Positions 44,149 through 53,767 of a stretch of 64,000 nt of DNA are shown here, piece by piece. Origin of the DNA: CAZNPL01 sp964574815 (GTDB lineage Bacteria > Planctomycetota > Phycisphaerae > UBA1845); contig CAZNPL010000024.1 in NCBI GenBank assembly GCA_964574815.1, forward strand, positions 34,901-98,900. The letters run 5' to 3'. The notes under the pieces were generated by a model that saw nothing but the letters and a program-made list of their open reading frames with translations, did not search any database and was not told where the DNA came from. The first letter of the stretch is position 1, and every line of letters starts with the position of its first letter. Made by a program: the position numbers and the translations under genes.

Positions 44149-46038
44149 TCAGGGGGTCGGTAAGAGCATCTCTCGGAGGCTCTGCAGCGGTGGTGCGGGC
44201 GGCGCGAGCGGCGTCATGTGCCAACTGGACAGGGCCTGAGGGGTGTAGAACGGGGGTACGGCCATCCAGCAGAGCACCTGCGGCTGCCGCGAGAAGAGGC
44301 TCAACTGTTGCTCGAAGCCGAGAGGTCGAGCGGCCGTCAGGCCTTCGCTGATTCGAGACAGGACGGTTTCGGCGCCCATCATGCCGACGCTTTCGAAGAT
44401 TTCGCCGAGGCTGCTGGGCCTGGGGTAGTGGACGATTTTCAGCTCGGCGCTGGGCGGGATATTGGCGAGGGTGCGGGCGGCCTCGATGGCGTCTTCCAGG
44501 CCGCCGAGTTCATCGACGAGTCTGAGTTCGAGGGCCTGTCTGCCGGTGTAGATGCGTCCTTCGGCAATTTCGCGCACGCGCTGGGCGGGGATTTTTCGGG
44601 TAGTGGCGACACGGTCGATGAAGACGCTGTAGAAGTCGTTCATGTACTTCTGGATGAAGTCGCGGTCTTCCTTTGAGAGGGGACGATGCGGGGCGCCGAG
44701 GAGTGCTCGGGCGCCGCGATGCATGGGGACCATTTCGTAGTCCATGCGGTTGAATTGGGACCAGGCGGACTGGAAGATGCCGAGCACGCCGATCGAGCCG
44801 GTGATGGTGGTGGGTTGAGCGAAGATGCGGGCGGCGGGGCATGCGATGTAGTAGCCGCCGGAGCCGGCGACCGAGCCCATCGTGACGACGAGGGGCTTCT
44901 CGTCACCCAGTCGCCGGAGGTTTTGCCAAATGACGTCGGATGCGTATCCCGAACCGCCCGGTGAGTCGACGCGCATCACGACGGCCTTGATGGACTTGTT
45001 CTTGCGGAGTTCGTTGACGACTTTGACGAAGTCGTCGCGGCAAATCAAGACGGAGGCAAAGCCGGGTCCGAGATTGAAGTCGACGATGGGGCCTCGGGCG
45101 TGGAGCACGGCGATCTTGGGGCCGACATCCTTGCGGCTCTCTTCGGCCTTCTTGAGCTCTTCGTTGATCAGCTCCATGAGGTCCTGGATGGAGTTTACTT
45201 TGGCCAGGCCGCGTTCGCCGTCCTGGTAGCGCTTCATTTTCTCGCGCCGGAGAATCTGCTCGCGGTATTGATGGTAGAAGGCGAGGGTGTCGACCAGGCC
45301 GGTCTGGATGGCGCGGTCGGCGTCGAACAGGGCGACATCGATGGCCTCGGCGACTTGTTTGTCGGTCAGGTCGCGTCCCTCGGCGATGAATCGCTTGTAG
45401 TCGCTGAACCAACTGTCGAGGATGGCGCCGTATTCTTCGCGGAAGTAATTGTCGGGCTCGCGCCGGTTGACGAAGCCCGGGTACTTGTAGCTGCCGGCGG
45501 TGATGACGTCGAATTCGAGGCCGAGCATCTGGTAGTGGCCTTTGAGGTATGGGAACAAGGCGCCGAGGCCAGGGATGAGGATATTGCCGCTGGGTGCGAT
45601 GGCGATTTCGTCGGCGGCGCAGGCGAGGAGGTATGCAAGCGGGCCGCCTCCGTTGACGAAGGCGTGCACCTTTTTCCCGGACTTCTGCAGTCGGTGGACG
45701 GCAGCGCGAAGCTCCTCGACGTCGGGGATGGAGAGGGCGACGTTGGTGAGGTCCATCAGCACGGCGCCGATCTTGTCCTCGTCGGACCATTTATCCAGGC
45801 GGTCGAGCACTTCCTGGACGGTGCGGGTTTTGCCGGGGATCGGCAGATTGATGGTGCGGGCGGCGACGACGAATTCGTCGATGCGCATCTCGGCCAGGCG
45901 CGGGATGGGGCTCTGCTCTTTCTCTTCTTTCTTTGCTGATTCGCCCTCGGTTTTTTCGGCCTGATTCTTCTCGTCGGCGAGGGCCGCGGGAATCGATACG
46001 GCCAGCATCAACAGCCAGGTTGTCATCCACCTTTTCAT
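44149..46038 (-). CDS. sppA: Signal peptide peptidase SppA (67K type)
   Basis: A 629-residue tandem-domain serine protease that degrades cleaved signal peptides at the membrane. Signal sequence MKRWMTTWLLMLAVSIPAALA. The N-terminal domain carries the general-base Lys in TAGSYKYPGFVNRRE; the C-terminal domain has DSPGGSGYASDVIW and the nucleophile Ser in TMGSVAGSGGYYIACPA, then TTITGSIGVLG. A ~90-residue C-terminal extension rich in Pro is unusual. ATG 46038 has AAGGAG ten bases upstream. It is the last gene of a run with two large secreted-protein genes. Confidence 0.92.
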   Translation of the reverse strand: MKRWMTTWLLMLAVSIPAALADEKNQAEKTEGESAKKEEKEQSPIPRLAEMRIDEFVVAARTINLPIPGKTRTVQEVLDRLDKWSDEDKIGAVLMDLTNVALSIPDVEELRAAVHRLQKSGKKVHAFVNGGGPLAYLLACAADEIAIAPSGNILIPGLGALFPYLKGHYQMLGLEFDVITAGSYKYPGFVNRREPDNYFREEYGAILDSWFSDYKRFIAEGRDLTDKQVAEAIDVALFDADRAIQTGLVDTLAFYHQYREQILRREKMKRYQDGERGLAKVNSIQDLMELINEELKKAEESRKDVGPKIAVLHARGPIVDFNLGPGFASVLICRDDFVKVVNELRKNKSIKAVVMRVDSPGGSGYASDVIWQNLRRLGDEKPLVVTMGSVAGSGGYYIACPAARIFAQPTTITGSIGVLGIFQSAWSQFNRMDYEMVPMHRGARALLGAPHRPLSKEDRDFIQKYMNDFYSVFIDRVATTRKIPAQRVREIAEGRIYTGRQALELRLVDELGGLEDAIEAARTLANIPPSAELKIVHYPRPSSLGEIFESVGMMGAETVLSRISEGLTAARPLGFEQQLSLFSRQPQVLCWMAVPPFYTPQALSSWHMTPLAPPAPPLQSLREMLLPTP

Positions 46039-46096
46039 GTCTTTGAACTCCTTGCACAACGTATCGGAAGCACATCCGGCCGGAGCTTCGCGCGTT

Positions 46097-48319
46097 TTAC
46101 AATTCCTCCTGTTCGGCCGGCTGCGCGTCCTGGGTCTGCGGTTGTTCTTTCTCCGCCCTGTGTATGACTCCATCCTGATCGATGTAGAGGGCTTTGATGT
46201 GATCGAGCGTGCCCGGGGCGATGCCGAGACGCCATTCGTTCTTGCCCCAGTCGATCACGAAGAGGTCGTCGTCGATGTCGACGAGGACGTCTTCCTCGTC
46301 GATTTCGGTGTCAGCGTCTTCATCTTTTTCGTCGCCGCCGAACTTGAGCAGGAAGTCACTCCAGCGTTTCTGCGTGGAGACGTTCAGTTCGAGCAGTTCG
46401 GGGTGGCCCTGGAAGTCGATGTAGCCGTCCAGTTCGGCGAGTTCGGCGGGCCAGCGTCCGTAGTCCTTTTCGAAGAGCTTGCAGTGGTGGTAGAAGGTCT
46501 TGAGGCGGCGTGAGGCGAGTCGTTCGCGGGCCAGGTCGCTGCCGCCGGATTCGTCCTCTTCATTTGCGACGGCCAGCATAATCGGCAGTGCGAGCGGTCC
46601 AGTGGGGATGGGGCCGTGGTGCCGGACGTTCAGGCCGGTGTACTGTGTTTGCAGCGTGACCATCGCGTCGGTCAGTTGTTCGGCGATTTCGCTGGTGCGC
46701 GGCAGGAGCGTGTCGCGAACGGTGGCGCTGAGGGCGACATTAACGTAGGGATGGAGCCAGGCGTAGGCGGTTTTCCAGTTGATCCAGCCTTGACCGTAGG
46801 TTTTCGTGGAGGCAGGGACGTCGTGCCTGTCGGTGTTGCGCGGCAGGTCGATCCATCGCTGGACGAATCGCTCCGGCGATGTGCTGACCCATGCCACGAC
46901 GAGAATGTCTTTCTGGTGATCTCTGAGATCTCGTTCGCTGGTCGTGAATATGACCGGGCGCATGACGAAGGGCATCACCATGCCGGGATACGCCCCCGGC
47001 TTGTCGTTCCAGAAGACGGGGCGGCCGGCGACCTCTTTCTCGGTCCACGGTTCGGGCTGCTCTCGTTCGCGATGGAGCTTGTTGATGCGCTGTGCGGCCT
47101 GGCGCGTTTCTTCGATGAAGGCTTCGGGATCGTCCAGATGCAACTGGGCCACGATGTCGGGCACGGGCAGGAAACCGGTTCCCGGCAGGATGGTAAAGCA
47201 GGCGGAGGCGCCCCCTCGTTTGGCAATGGGTCCGGGCTTCGCCTCGCCGGCCATCTGGAACTCACCGGAGGCGCCCATCATCATTTGCGGGCCGAAGCCG
47301 GCCATTCCGTCCAACATGGCGGAGGCGTCGAACGGCTGGAAGGCGAAGGCGGCCATGGCCTTGCCGGGGACGAAGAACGACTCCTTGACCTTGCCGAAGG
47401 CTGCTTTGGCGCCCAGGCCGGTCATGAGCGGCCAGTGTACATGGAGGGTCTCGTTCCAATTGCCGTTCTTGTCTACTCGGCCGGCATACTCGACGGCCGT
47501 TAAGAAGTGGATTTTGGAGAGCAAGCCGGCGCCGGTGTCCTTTTCAGTGGCGGTCAGATTCAGGCGGGAGACGAGGAGGGGCGGATCATCGCCGGCGGTT
47601 TCGCGCGTGCCGGTGAACGGGTTGGCGGCGATCCGGAGATCGTCGTGTGAGGCAATGTAGGAGCGGTCTTGGGCGCCGGGCGTCAGGAATGCCAGCGGCG
47701 ATCCGAGCAGCGTGATCTCGTATCCGCCGGCGTCTCGCGGGTGCATGGTCACACCTTGGAGGAGCGTCCGGGCGGCGTCGGATTCGAGGATGCTCTGGAC
47801 GCGGCGATGCAGGTCTTCGACGGGCCAGTCGAGGCGGGCAATCCAGCGTGCGCGGCCCAGGAGGTCCGGGGCGAAGACGGCTGCGTCGACTTTCGTGTCG
47901 GGCCACTTGCCGATTTGTCCAAGGAGTTTGGCGGCCTTGTCGACGTCGATGCCCTCGGCGGAGGCGCGGCCCATTTCGAAGACCATGCCCTCAAGAGTAT
48001 CGAGGATGAAGCGGCTGTTTGAGCGGCCCGCTTTGGCGAACAGAGTTGAAACTGAAGGGATGTGGAGTTCGAACCTGGGTTGGATTTCAGGCTCAGTGGA
48101 CTCCGGTCCCGCTTGCGCCGGCGGATCGGTTTGCTTTTCCTGGGTTTCAGCTTTGGACTGAGATTCTTCCTGGGGTTGTTCGGCTTGCTGCTCCTTTTCC
48201 TTTGATTCACCGAAGACGATATTCGGCTCTTGGGCGTGCAGACGCGGCACGGCCGCGGCGAAGAAGGCCGCGGCCGCAAGAGCCAACACTCGCCCGTATG
48301 TCTTTATAGAGCTTTTCAC
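46097..48319 (-). CDS. Large secreted protein of unknown function
   Basis: A 740-residue exported protein. A signal peptide (VLALAAAAFFAAAVPRLHA) is followed by a Glu/Gln-rich linker and a large domain I do not recognise, with segments such as FELHIPSVSTLFAKAGRS and NPFTGTRETAGDD. Near residue 640 an acidic stretch (DEKDEDADTEIDEEDVLVDI) occurs. Start GTG 48319 is set by GGAGG nine bases upstream. It precedes sppA by 58 bp on the same strand and shares its general plan (signal peptide, alpha/beta domain with many 'PGKAMAAFAF'-like elements) with the next gene upstream, so the two may be distant paralogues. Confidence 0.7.
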   Translation of the reverse strand: MKSSIKTYGRVLALAAAAFFAAAVPRLHAQEPNIVFGESKEKEQQAEQPQEESQSKAETQEKQTDPPAQAGPESTEPEIQPRFELHIPSVSTLFAKAGRSNSRFILDTLEGMVFEMGRASAEGIDVDKAAKLLGQIGKWPDTKVDAAVFAPDLLGRARWIARLDWPVEDLHRRVQSILESDAARTLLQGVTMHPRDAGGYEITLLGSPLAFLTPGAQDRSYIASHDDLRIAANPFTGTRETAGDDPPLLVSRLNLTATEKDTGAGLLSKIHFLTAVEYAGRVDKNGNWNETLHVHWPLMTGLGAKAAFGKVKESFFVPGKAMAAFAFQPFDASAMLDGMAGFGPQMMMGASGEFQMAGEAKPGPIAKRGGASACFTILPGTGFLPVPDIVAQLHLDDPEAFIEETRQAAQRINKLHREREQPEPWTEKEVAGRPVFWNDKPGAYPGMVMPFVMRPVIFTTSERDLRDHQKDILVVAWVSTSPERFVQRWIDLPRNTDRHDVPASTKTYGQGWINWKTAYAWLHPYVNVALSATVRDTLLPRTSEIAEQLTDAMVTLQTQYTGLNVRHHGPIPTGPLALPIMLAVANEEDESGGSDLARERLASRRLKTFYHHCKLFEKDYGRWPAELAELDGYIDFQGHPELLELNVSTQKRWSDFLLKFGGDEKDEDADTEIDEEDVLVDIDDDLFVIDWGKNEWRLGIAPGTLDHIKALYIDQDGVIHRAEKEQPQTQDAQPAEQEEL

Positions 48320-48480
48320 CGGTGCTCCCTCCAGTGTGCCATCGTTGCGGCCGGCTGTCTTAAGGATACCCGGCGCTCGTGTGGGGGCCTGCTTCAAGGG
48401 GGCAGGGCTCCCGAGTCTTGTGCGTAAACACGCCTTTCCTGCCGCGTCTGTCACCCGGCCTCGCCCTCCATTGCGTCCGT

Positions 48481-48555
48481 CCCCCACCCTTCGCTTTGCG
48501 AAGGATGGGGCATCCCGCGAAGGGTGGGGCACTCGGCTCGGCGGGAGCCTCGCCC
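48481..48555. repeat. Dispersed hairpin repeats
   Basis: CCACCCTTCGCTTTGCGAAGG followed by ATGGGGCA is a stem-loop related to the element at 849-877, and CTCGGCGGGAGCCTCGCCC matches the element at 4136-4153. Two different dispersed repeats thus sit next to each other in this 267-bp gap. Confidence 0.6.
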
Positions 48556-48586
48556 AGCAGGATCGTTCAGAGGGCAGTTGATCGCC

Positions 48587-50371
48587 CTAGCTCTCCGGCG
48601 GCGGCTCCTGCTGTCCTTGTTGGGCAGCGCCCATGGTTCCCATCATCATCATGGCGGCGTTTTTGCCAGCGATCATCAGGTCGGTCGGCAGCAGCACGTC
48701 AACCTGCATCCAGTTCTTCCCGCCACTTCCGGCCAGCGCCAGAGGGGCGTTGATCGGCGGGACTTGCAGCGGAAACATTTCTTCGCCCATGGCGTCGGTG
48801 ATGTTGCGAACCAGCTTTACCGTGTTGTCCAGCGAAAGGTATCCGACCGATTGCCTCTCCTTCGGCAGATGGGCGCTGACCTTCTCGATGCCGGCGTCCT
48901 TGTCCAAGGGGGCGTCGTTGCTTGCGGCTCGCTCGATCAGGAGTCCGGTGCTCTTCTTGCCGCCCAGGCAAACGATGGCGGTCTTTTTGTCGACCGCGCC
49001 CATTCGGAAGACGAGTCCTTCCTGGCCAAGGACCTTTTTCAGGTTGGCGACGTCTTCCTCAGGTGCCTCTTCTTTTCTGGCAAGCTCCCAGAGATCGACC
49101 TTGAGGTGGTCCATCTTTACGCCACCGATCTCCTCGGCGTCCGCCTGGTGACTGATGAGGCCCACGACCTTTTTGACGTCTTCGTTGGTGACCTCCCAAG
49201 CGAGCAATTCACCGACCATCTTGCGGGTGAGTTCCATCCATTTTTCTGAGTCGGTGGTTTCGAAGACCAGATTGCAGGCGAACAGGCCCTCCGGGCCGGG
49301 CTCGGTCGCCACCAGGGAGCCGCGAATTCCTTTCCACAGCACGGCCCAATCCTCGAGCCAGTCTCGCATGCGGTCGATCTTTTCGGCATCCATCCCTTCC
49401 TGTGCCTTGAGCATCTCGACGTATGGATTGATACCTTTCTTGAAGCTGACTTTGGTCTGCTCGGGGTCGATCACTTGCCCGAACGCGCCGACGTATTCGC
49501 CTGCGGGGAGGCCTCTCAACAGGGATTTGGTGGTGGTCTCGATCCTGTACATTTTGGCCATTTCGCTCTCGGGCTTCATGGTCATCATGAAGCGCAAGCC
49601 GAGTCCTGGCTCGTCCAGCGAGATTCCCATGATTCCGCGGGCCATCCCGTCGAAGAACATCTTGAGCTGTTCCTCCTGGGTCTTGGCCATGCCGGGCTGC
49701 TGAGCGGCCTGCATCGCGCTCAACATCTGAACGAACTGGTCGATCTGCTGGCGGAACTTGGAGATCATCAATTCGCCGTTGATCCAGATCGCCAGATCGA
49801 GCTCTTCGAGCGCGTCGAGCTCCGACTTGTCGAGGGTTTTTGCCAGCCCTTTTTCGGCGTCGGCGATCGATTTTGCGAGACCGGGGTTCACGGACAGCAC
49901 AATGTGCTTTTCGAGGGCGACGGCCTGATGCGGCTGGCCCATGATTCCGACGGTCCACATGTCTCCTTCGCCAGCGGTGCCGCCCATGCTTTGGAGCAGG
50001 GTCTTGGCGTTTGTGGTGGGGATGACGAGGGCCTGCCTGGTCATGAACTCGTTCGGCTTGTCGAAGGGCATGAGGACGACGGCAAGGGAGCCGCTGGTGT
50101 CGAGGCCCTCTCTCATCTGGAGGAACTGGCCCAGCAGGCCGCTGATCGAGTTCATGGGCGGCTGGAAGTACGGCATCATGCCGAGGCCGAGCCGGTTAAT
50201 GGTGCGCTGAAAATCAGCGTCGGCCTGCTCGATACTGGGAACGAGGATGAAAGCGGCGGCGTCTGCAGGGATTGGCGCCAACGCCTTCTTGATCGAATCC
50301 TTCGCCCGCGCCATTGGCGGGAGGCACAGGGCCAGGACCATCACAGCCAGCACGGATTTGCGCATCATCAT
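48587..50371 (-). CDS. Secreted protein of unknown function (594 aa)
   Basis: A signal peptide (SVLAVMVLALCLPPMARA) precedes a ~570-residue domain without a family I can name. Internal features are DAAAFILVPSIEQADADFQR, a Met-rich section around residues 215-260 and a Met/Gln-rich C-terminus (MMMMGTMGAAQQGQQEPPPES). Low-copy Cys suggests no disulfides. The start is the first of three consecutive Met codons, with AAGGAG six bases upstream. Same strand as the 740-aa gene, 267 bp before it. Confidence 0.65.
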   Translation of the reverse strand: MMMRKSVLAVMVLALCLPPMARAKDSIKKALAPIPADAAAFILVPSIEQADADFQRTINRLGLGMMPYFQPPMNSISGLLGQFLQMREGLDTSGSLAVVLMPFDKPNEFMTRQALVIPTTNAKTLLQSMGGTAGEGDMWTVGIMGQPHQAVALEKHIVLSVNPGLAKSIADAEKGLAKTLDKSELDALEELDLAIWINGELMISKFRQQIDQFVQMLSAMQAAQQPGMAKTQEEQLKMFFDGMARGIMGISLDEPGLGLRFMMTMKPESEMAKMYRIETTTKSLLRGLPAGEYVGAFGQVIDPEQTKVSFKKGINPYVEMLKAQEGMDAEKIDRMRDWLEDWAVLWKGIRGSLVATEPGPEGLFACNLVFETTDSEKWMELTRKMVGELLAWEVTNEDVKKVVGLISHQADAEEIGGVKMDHLKVDLWELARKEEAPEEDVANLKKVLGQEGLVFRMGAVDKKTAIVCLGGKKSTGLLIERAASNDAPLDKDAGIEKVSAHLPKERQSVGYLSLDNTVKLVRNITDAMGEEMFPLQVPPINAPLALAGSGGKNWMQVDVLLPTDLMIAGKNAAMMMMGTMGAAQQGQQEPPPES

Positions 50372-50967
50372 TGCCACTCCTTGTTTAAAGGCCTTTCGTT
50401 TCGAGACTGGGAACGAACACTGACGAAAGGCAGCATAGCACATAGGCGGTCGGATGCCCACTATATCCAGGCGCGTCGCTTATAACCGGTTCGCGATGGG
50501 GCACGGTTGCTCGAAATCTCCTGGATGATGACGAGTGTCAGGGGCGACCACCTGCAAGCCGAACACGTCACGGGAGTATCGGCATATTGCAGCCTCTTTC
50601 ATCATAAACCATGAAGGGCGCCGGCGCCGTTCGCTTGACAGGAATTCACAAGTTCGTACAGCGGCACGGGTGGTGCGCCGTGCGTGTTCAGGGTGCCGGG
50701 GAGGGCGCCGCGGGTGCAGCGCGCCGGCAAGACCGTTGCTGCGCGTGCCGCCGGCGAACGGCTTAGAGCGAAGCGTGTCATCCAGATGGCGAACTTGATG
50801 GTCGGCCGGACTGGCATCATCCAGGTGATGTTCCCAGAGGACAAGCTGATGCCGGCTGGTCTCAGGGGTGCGAAGATTACTCATGTCAGGGGTTTAATCC
50901 GGAAGCTTGCCGGTTCCTTGCTCAATCGTCTAGACTCCGTGGCAAGTTCATATGCCGAACGCCGTGA
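50372..50967. other. Divergent intergenic stretch without recognisable genes
   Basis: It separates a minus-strand secreted-protein gene from the plus-strand lipoate ligase-like gene. Open frames here lack ribosome sites and family-like composition. At 50975-50985, just inside the next annotated frame, GACAGCCTGTT is one base off the GACA-N3-TGTC palindrome found near 58-63 kb. Confidence 0.4.
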
Positions 50968-51873
50968 TTGTTCCGACAGCCTGTTAACGTGGCGGCTCTG
51001 ATCAGATGCGTGCAACCGCCCGCTTTCAAGCCGGCGCATTTCGGGCCGAAGAAGCGGACGATTGATCGATTGAAGGAATCGATAATCTCCACCGGACCGA
51101 CTCACTCTCCGAAGGGCGATTCACTCGCCGACACGGCGTCCACTCTCGTCGTGTTGAATGACCCTCTGTCAAAGGGGCCGGTCAACATGGGCCGGGACGA
51201 GGCCCTCCTCACTCTCGTTGGCCGCGGCGGGCAGCCGCCCACCCTGCGGCTCTACGAATGGTCGCCTCCCACGATCTCGCTCGGCTACTTTCAGCCCTAC
51301 GCGGGATACCAGGCCCTTCCTCATCCCGCCGGTGGCCTGCCCGTCGTCCGCCGACTCACCGGCGGCGGCGCCATCCTGCACGATATCGAGTTGACCTACT
51401 CGCTGACGGTTCCCCACGAACATCCACTCGTCGCAAAGGACCCCAACCGTCTCTATGAGATCATGCACCAGGCGGTCATCCGGTCCCTCGAACGACTCGG
51501 GCTCGAACCGGCCGTCTGCGGCCACACGGACGATTCCACTCCGGCCCGAGGCCCCTTCTTCTGCTTCGCGAGGCGCCATCGCTTCGACGTGCTGCTCGGG
51601 ACGGGCAAGATCGCCGGCAGCGCCCAGCGGCGCACGCGCCAGGCCGTTCTGCAGCACGGCTCAATCATCCTGGACCGGCGCTACGACCAGCAGCCGTCGG
51701 CGGCCGTCGGTTCACGCGAGGACGCTGATGCATTGCGGCGAGCGCTCCCAGCCGCGCTGGCCGCCGAAGCCGGCATGCACTGGGCGCCTGCGACCTGGAC
51801 CGACGCCGCTCTGGCATTGGCCGACGAGTTTACAAAAAAGTATGCCTCCGACGCGTGGACCCGGCGGCGCTAG
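50968..51873 (+). CDS. Lipoate-protein ligase A family protein
   Basis: A biotin/lipoate A/B ligase-type protein, up to 301 residues. Motifs: VNMGRDEALL, PTISLGYFQPY, the ligand loop VVRRLTGGGAILHDIELTYSL and the catalytic Lys in LGTGKIAGSAQRRTRQAVLQHGSI. It should activate lipoate or octanoate and transfer it to a carrier protein; no E2 or GcvH gene is near. The first ~55 residues are not conserved; the true start may be TTG 51070 or another codon before STLVVLNDP. Confidence 0.85.
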   Translation: MFRQPVNVAALIRCVQPPAFKPAHFGPKKRTIDRLKESIISTGPTHSPKGDSLADTASTLVVLNDPLSKGPVNMGRDEALLTLVGRGGQPPTLRLYEWSPPTISLGYFQPYAGYQALPHPAGGLPVVRRLTGGGAILHDIELTYSLTVPHEHPLVAKDPNRLYEIMHQAVIRSLERLGLEPAVCGHTDDSTPARGPFFCFARRHRFDVLLGTGKIAGSAQRRTRQAVLQHGSIILDRRYDQQPSAAVGSREDADALRRALPAALAAEAGMHWAPATWTDAALALADEFTKKYASDAWTRRR

Positions 51874-51928
51874 GCCGACGCGCTACTATATCAAAGGACA
51901 GGAACAATCTTAAGGAACATGGCGCGTA

Positions 51929-52291
51929 TCACGACTCGGCAAGCCATTCCCGCGCCTTGTCCACGTCGCCGAGGTCGAAGTAGCGGATCTTCGCCGTCGT
52001 GAACGGCCGGCAGAAGTGCGCCATGCCCTCGTGCCATTTCGATTCACCCACGATCGCCAGCCGCTCGATGTCGTTGAAGTGTTTGGCATCGAACTTGATG
52101 TCCTCCCAGAGCGCGCCGGCGTCCCAGCCGTGAAAGTCCTGCATCCGGAAAAGAAGACGGATCTTGCCGTGCTCGCGCACCCGCCTTTCGACTTCCGGCG
52201 CGAACCGCTGGTAGTCCTCGCGCGTCAGCTTGCCGCTCACGGGCACCTCCAGAATGCGTCCCTCGGCCTTCTCGTGCACTTCGACTGGCAT
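51929..52291 (-). CDS. SpoIIAA-like (STAS-related, DUF3478) protein
   Basis: A 120-residue soluble protein with the family pattern EGRILEVPVSGKLTREDYQRF, IRLLFRMQDFHGWDAGALWEDIKFD and a C-terminal KIRYFDLGDVDKAREWL. The fold is STAS-like; it binds lipids or small ligands in some members and is often stress-induced. ATG 52291 has AAAGGAGG seven bases upstream. It is divergent from the baeRF gene, sharing a 209-bp control region. Confidence 0.88.
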   Translation of the reverse strand: MPVEVHEKAEGRILEVPVSGKLTREDYQRFAPEVERRVREHGKIRLLFRMQDFHGWDAGALWEDIKFDAKHFNDIERLAIVGESKWHEGMAHFCRPFTTAKIRYFDLGDVDKAREWLAES

Positions 52292-52500
52292 ATCCGGTCC
52301 TCCTTTCAACCGCGCGGCCTCGACTCACCCACAGTATCGCGCCGCCCGCTGACGCGGCGGTGAAATCGGGGTAACGCATCTGTAATCCGGTGTTCACCGG
52401 CCGTTCAGCGACCTGCTTCAGAATCCACACAGGCGTTCGGGGACCCCGTGCACGCACGTCCCCGTCGGATACGAGACCTGACAACCCAGCGAGATCGTTC

Positions 52501-53661
52501 ATGAACGCATCAGACCTCACGAAGGAGACGCTGCGACAGCTCATTGAGGCGCAGGAACCGCCCTGTGTATCCATCTATGTCCCGCTCGGCGAGAACACCA
52601 CGCAGCGCGATGAGGCCCGCATTCGCCTGAAGAACCAGATCGGCCGGGCCGAGCGCGCTTTACGCGAGAACGGTATGGACCAGGGGGACATCGACGCACT
52701 GTTGAAGCCCGTCCGCGCCATTCCGGAGACCAACCTCGTCGGCGGAGCGCGGTCCAAGTCGCTCGCGTTGCTCCGGTCGCGCGGCAACTTCGAGTCCCTG
52801 GAACTGCCCGAGCTTACGCCCCCCATCGCGCTGGTCGGCGACAACTTCTACGTGAAACCCCTGCTACCGATGATCAACGTCAACCGGCGCTTCCGTCTGC
52901 TGGCAATCTCTCAGAACGACGTGCGTCTCTTCGAGGGCGACCGCTACGGCATGCGTTCGCTGCAGCCCGCCTCCTTGCCGCGCAACATTCAGGAGGCCCT
53001 GCGGGACGACGACAACAAGGACCAGACGCTGCAGTTTCACACCGGGGCGGCCCCCGCCGGCGGCGACCGGCCGGCCGTCTTCCATGGCCACGTCGTCGGA
53101 GACGAGCACTTCAAGGAGCGCGTCCAGCGCTTTTGCCAGTTGGTGGACAACGCCGTCACGGACTACTTCGACAACCAGGACGTGCCGCTGATCCTCGCGG
53201 CCGCCGATCCGGTACCCGGTTTGTACGGGCAGGCCAACCACTATCGCAACCTGCACTCAGAGGCGGTCGCGGGCGATCCCCGCCAACTCAGCGAAGAGGT
53301 ACTGCATGAGCGCGCCTGGTCGCTGGTTGCTCCGCAGGCAACGCAGGAGCGCTCCAAGGCGCTCAGTCTGCTTGCCGAGGGGCTTAGCAAGGGTCGCGCC
53401 ACGACCGACCTGGCCAGTGCCTTGAACGCAGCCCGCGAAGGTCGCGTGGCGACGCTGCTGGTAAACGCGGACCGGGCCGACCCCGGCAACGGCGGCACTT
53501 CGGCGGGCAGACGGGGGTCGGCTCCCTCGCCGGACAAGGATTTCGAGAACGGCGTGAACCACGCGGTTGTCGAGACACTGAAGCACGGCGGCTGGGCATT
53601 TGCCGTACCGCACGACGACATGCCGGCGGGAGCGCTGGTCGGAGCGCTTTACCGTTATTGA
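52501..53661 (+). CDS. baeRF-domain protein (archaeo-eukaryotic release factor-like, family 3)
   Basis: A 386-residue protein of the bacterial eRF1-like group. The N-terminal part LRQLIEAQEPPCVSIYVPL and RIRLKNQIGRAERAL, the middle RFRLLAISQNDVRLFEGDRYGMRSL and the C-terminal TTDLASALNAAREGRVATLLVN fit the three-domain layout of this family. Such proteins are thought to act in ribosome rescue or hibernation under stress; the role is predicted only. ATG 52501 gives the conserved start. Confidence 0.8.
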   Translation: MNASDLTKETLRQLIEAQEPPCVSIYVPLGENTTQRDEARIRLKNQIGRAERALRENGMDQGDIDALLKPVRAIPETNLVGGARSKSLALLRSRGNFESLELPELTPPIALVGDNFYVKPLLPMINVNRRFRLLAISQNDVRLFEGDRYGMRSLQPASLPRNIQEALRDDDNKDQTLQFHTGAAPAGGDRPAVFHGHVVGDEHFKERVQRFCQLVDNAVTDYFDNQDVPLILAAADPVPGLYGQANHYRNLHSEAVAGDPRQLSEEVLHERAWSLVAPQATQERSKALSLLAEGLSKGRATTDLASALNAAREGRVATLLVNADRADPGNGGTSAGRRGSAPSPDKDFENGVNHAVVETLKHGGWAFAVPHDDMPAGALVGALYRY

Positions 53662-53767
53662 CAATCGCCGTCACGGCACCTCTGCGAGGATCGAGACCGA
53701 GCAGCCGGTAGTCTGCAAGAAGCTCGACGCAGCGCGACGAGACCGTCAACATCATCTCCGCTTCGGC